Of a stretch of DNA of 7,098 nt, positions 6,448-7,098 are shown in pieces (within the stretch, counting starts at the first letter, position 1; every line of letters starts with the position of its first letter). The notes beneath the pieces were generated by a model that searched no databases, was not told the origin of the DNA, and saw nothing but the letters and a program-made list of their open reading frames with translations. This stretch comes from Azonexaceae bacterium (GTDB taxonomy: Bacteria; Pseudomonadota; Gammaproteobacteria; Burkholderiales; Rhodocyclaceae), in NCBI GenBank assembly GCA_009469665.1, contig SSTB01000184.1:1-7098 (forward strand), given 5' to 3'. Both the position numbers and the translations under genes were made by a program.

Positions 6448-6542
6448 GGTTTGCTCCTGGACATTGAGAGCGTCTGAATTTCTGGGGCGCGCCCGAGGGT
6501 GCGCAGCAGGGTATGACGTGCGGTGACGAAGGGAATGTTCAC
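6444..6542 (-). CDS. Possible 32-residue small ORF overlapping the response regulator start
   Basis: Between the SPFH stop and the response regulator, a GTG-initiated frame of 32 codons (MNIPFVTARHTLLRTLGRAP, then EIQTLSMSRSKP) ends in a TGA that overlaps the regulator's ATG in an ATGA arrangement. That overlap is typical of translational coupling. However, there is no clear Shine-Dalgarno sequence before the GTG, the product matches nothing I recognise, and the regulator has a good ribosome binding site of its own inside this frame. It could be a short leader ORF or a chance frame. Listed because of the stop/start geometry only. Confidence 0.15.
   Translation of the reverse strand: MNIPFVTARHTLLRTLGRAPEIQTLSMSRSKP
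6454..6458 (-). promoter_or_regulatory. Ribosome binding site of the response regulator
   Basis: On the minus strand AGGAG stands 6 bases before the ATG at 6447. It fixes the start of the response regulator and is among the clearest Shine-Dalgarno sequences in the window. Confidence 0.75.
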
Positions 6543-6548
6543 GGGAGC

Positions 6549-7098
6549 TCAGTCGCGGTTGACCGAGAGTACCGGCTGGGTTTCGCTCTCGGAGACCAGG
6601 ACGGTGAGGAGATTGCTCACCAGGCGGACCCGATCCTCCGGATTGAGGGTGACGACCTGGGCTCGGGCCAGGTCGTCCAGGGCCTGGCGCACCATGCCGA
6701 CGGCCCCTTCGACGATACGCTGCCGGGCGGCGATGACGGCCTCGGCCTGCTGGCGGCGCAGCATGGCGCTGGCGATTTCCGGGGCGTAGGCCAGGTGGGC
6801 GATCTTGGCTTCGAGCACTTCCAGGCCGGCGATGTCCACATGCTCCTGTATCGTTTTTCCCAGAAGTTCGGCGACCGCCTCCAGGTCGCCGCGCAAGGAG
6901 TTAGCCCCCTGGGTGTCGCCATCGTAGTAGCGAGTGCTCGCTACCGCTCGAACTGCGGATTCGCTTTGGATGACGACGAAGGCGGCGTAGTTTTCCACTT
7001 GAAAGGCGGCTTTGGCGGTATCGGCCACCCGCCAGGCAATGACCGCTGCCACTTCGATGGGGTTGCCCGCCTTGTCGTTGACCTTGATGGTCGGGGTA
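6549..7098 (-). CDS. SPFH/band 7 domain protein, C-terminal part (5' end beyond window)
   Basis: The frame is open to the right edge of the window, so the start lies outside; 182 complete codons and a TGA stop are visible. The visible protein begins within the SPFH (stomatin/prohibitin/flotillin/HflK-C) domain: TIKVNDKAGNPIEVAAVIAW, then RVADTAKAAF, ENYAAFV and QSESAVR, a typical band 7 beta-strand/helix pattern. A long Ala/Glu/Arg/Gln-rich helical section follows (around LEVLEAKIAHLAYAPEIASA and MLRRQQAEAVIAARQRIVEG), which in this family forms coiled coils for ring or scaffold assembly. SPFH proteins are usually anchored to the membrane by an N-terminal segment and organise membrane domains or protease complexes. 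The anchor is not visible here and the partner is unknown. The tail ends about 100 bases before the response regulator start on the same strand, so co-transcription is possible. The family call is secure; the specific role is not. Confidence 0.88.
   Translation of the reverse strand, partial: TPTIKVNDKAGNPIEVAAVIAWRVADTAKAAFQVENYAAFVVIQSESAVRAVASTRYYDGDTQGANSLRGDLEAVAELLGKTIQEHVDIAGLEVLEAKIAHLAYAPEIASAMLRRQQAEAVIAARQRIVEGAVGMVRQALDDLARAQVVTLNPEDRVRLVSNLLTVLVSESETQPVLSVNRD

Noticed and set aside
5269..6477. Long plus-strand open frame (402 codons) opposite the response regulator
   Set aside because: It mirrors the regulator gene, has a low-complexity Gly/His/Gln/Val composition and no recognisable motif.
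6485..6494. Palindrome GGGCGCGCCC upstream of the response regulator
   Set aside because: A loopless G/C palindrome with no following T run; common by chance in GC-rich DNA and neither a terminator nor a recognisable operator.

Overview
The window is a GC-rich, gene-dense piece of a bacterial chromosome, and every convincing gene lies on the minus strand. Long antisense open frames accompany nearly every gene, as expected from strong G/C preference at third codon positions. The T. ferrooxidans-type GshA, paired with a GshB of proteobacterial type, suggests a betaproteobacterium, possibly of the Rhodocyclaceae. This placement is inferred from gene type and arrangement; no rRNA or other marker is present.

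In transcription order (right to left) the layout is: the C-terminal part of an SPFH/band 7 protein cut by the right edge (6549-7098); a response regulator with a receiver domain and an unfamiliar non-DNA-binding output region (5320-6447); an N6-adenine DNA methyltransferase of the TaqI/Eco57I type (4055-5323) whose GTG start overlaps the regulator's stop; glutamate-cysteine ligase gshA (2745-4022); glutathione synthase gshB (1584-2588); a lipoprotein FAD:protein FMN transferase apbE (547-1599) overlapping the end of gshB; and a 66-residue single-span membrane protein (350-550) overlapping the end of apbE. The left 350 bases hold no secure gene. They contain a good sigma70-like promoter reading left, a perfect inverted repeat upstream of it, a short protein-like frame, and what may be the first codons of a gene cut by the left edge.

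Functionally, gshA and gshB encode the complete two-step glutathione pathway. ApbE covalently attaches FMN to extracytoplasmic redox proteins, and its overlap with gshB suggests shared expression of thiol and flavin redox functions. The regulator and methyltransferase form a second translationally coupled pair, with no restriction endonuclease in view. No mobile element, CRISPR array, tRNA or rRNA was seen. The window looks like ordinary core chromosome. The least usual features are the regulator/methyltransferase coupling, the regulator's output region, a Lys at a usually Thr position in ApbE, and the structured left-hand intergenic region.
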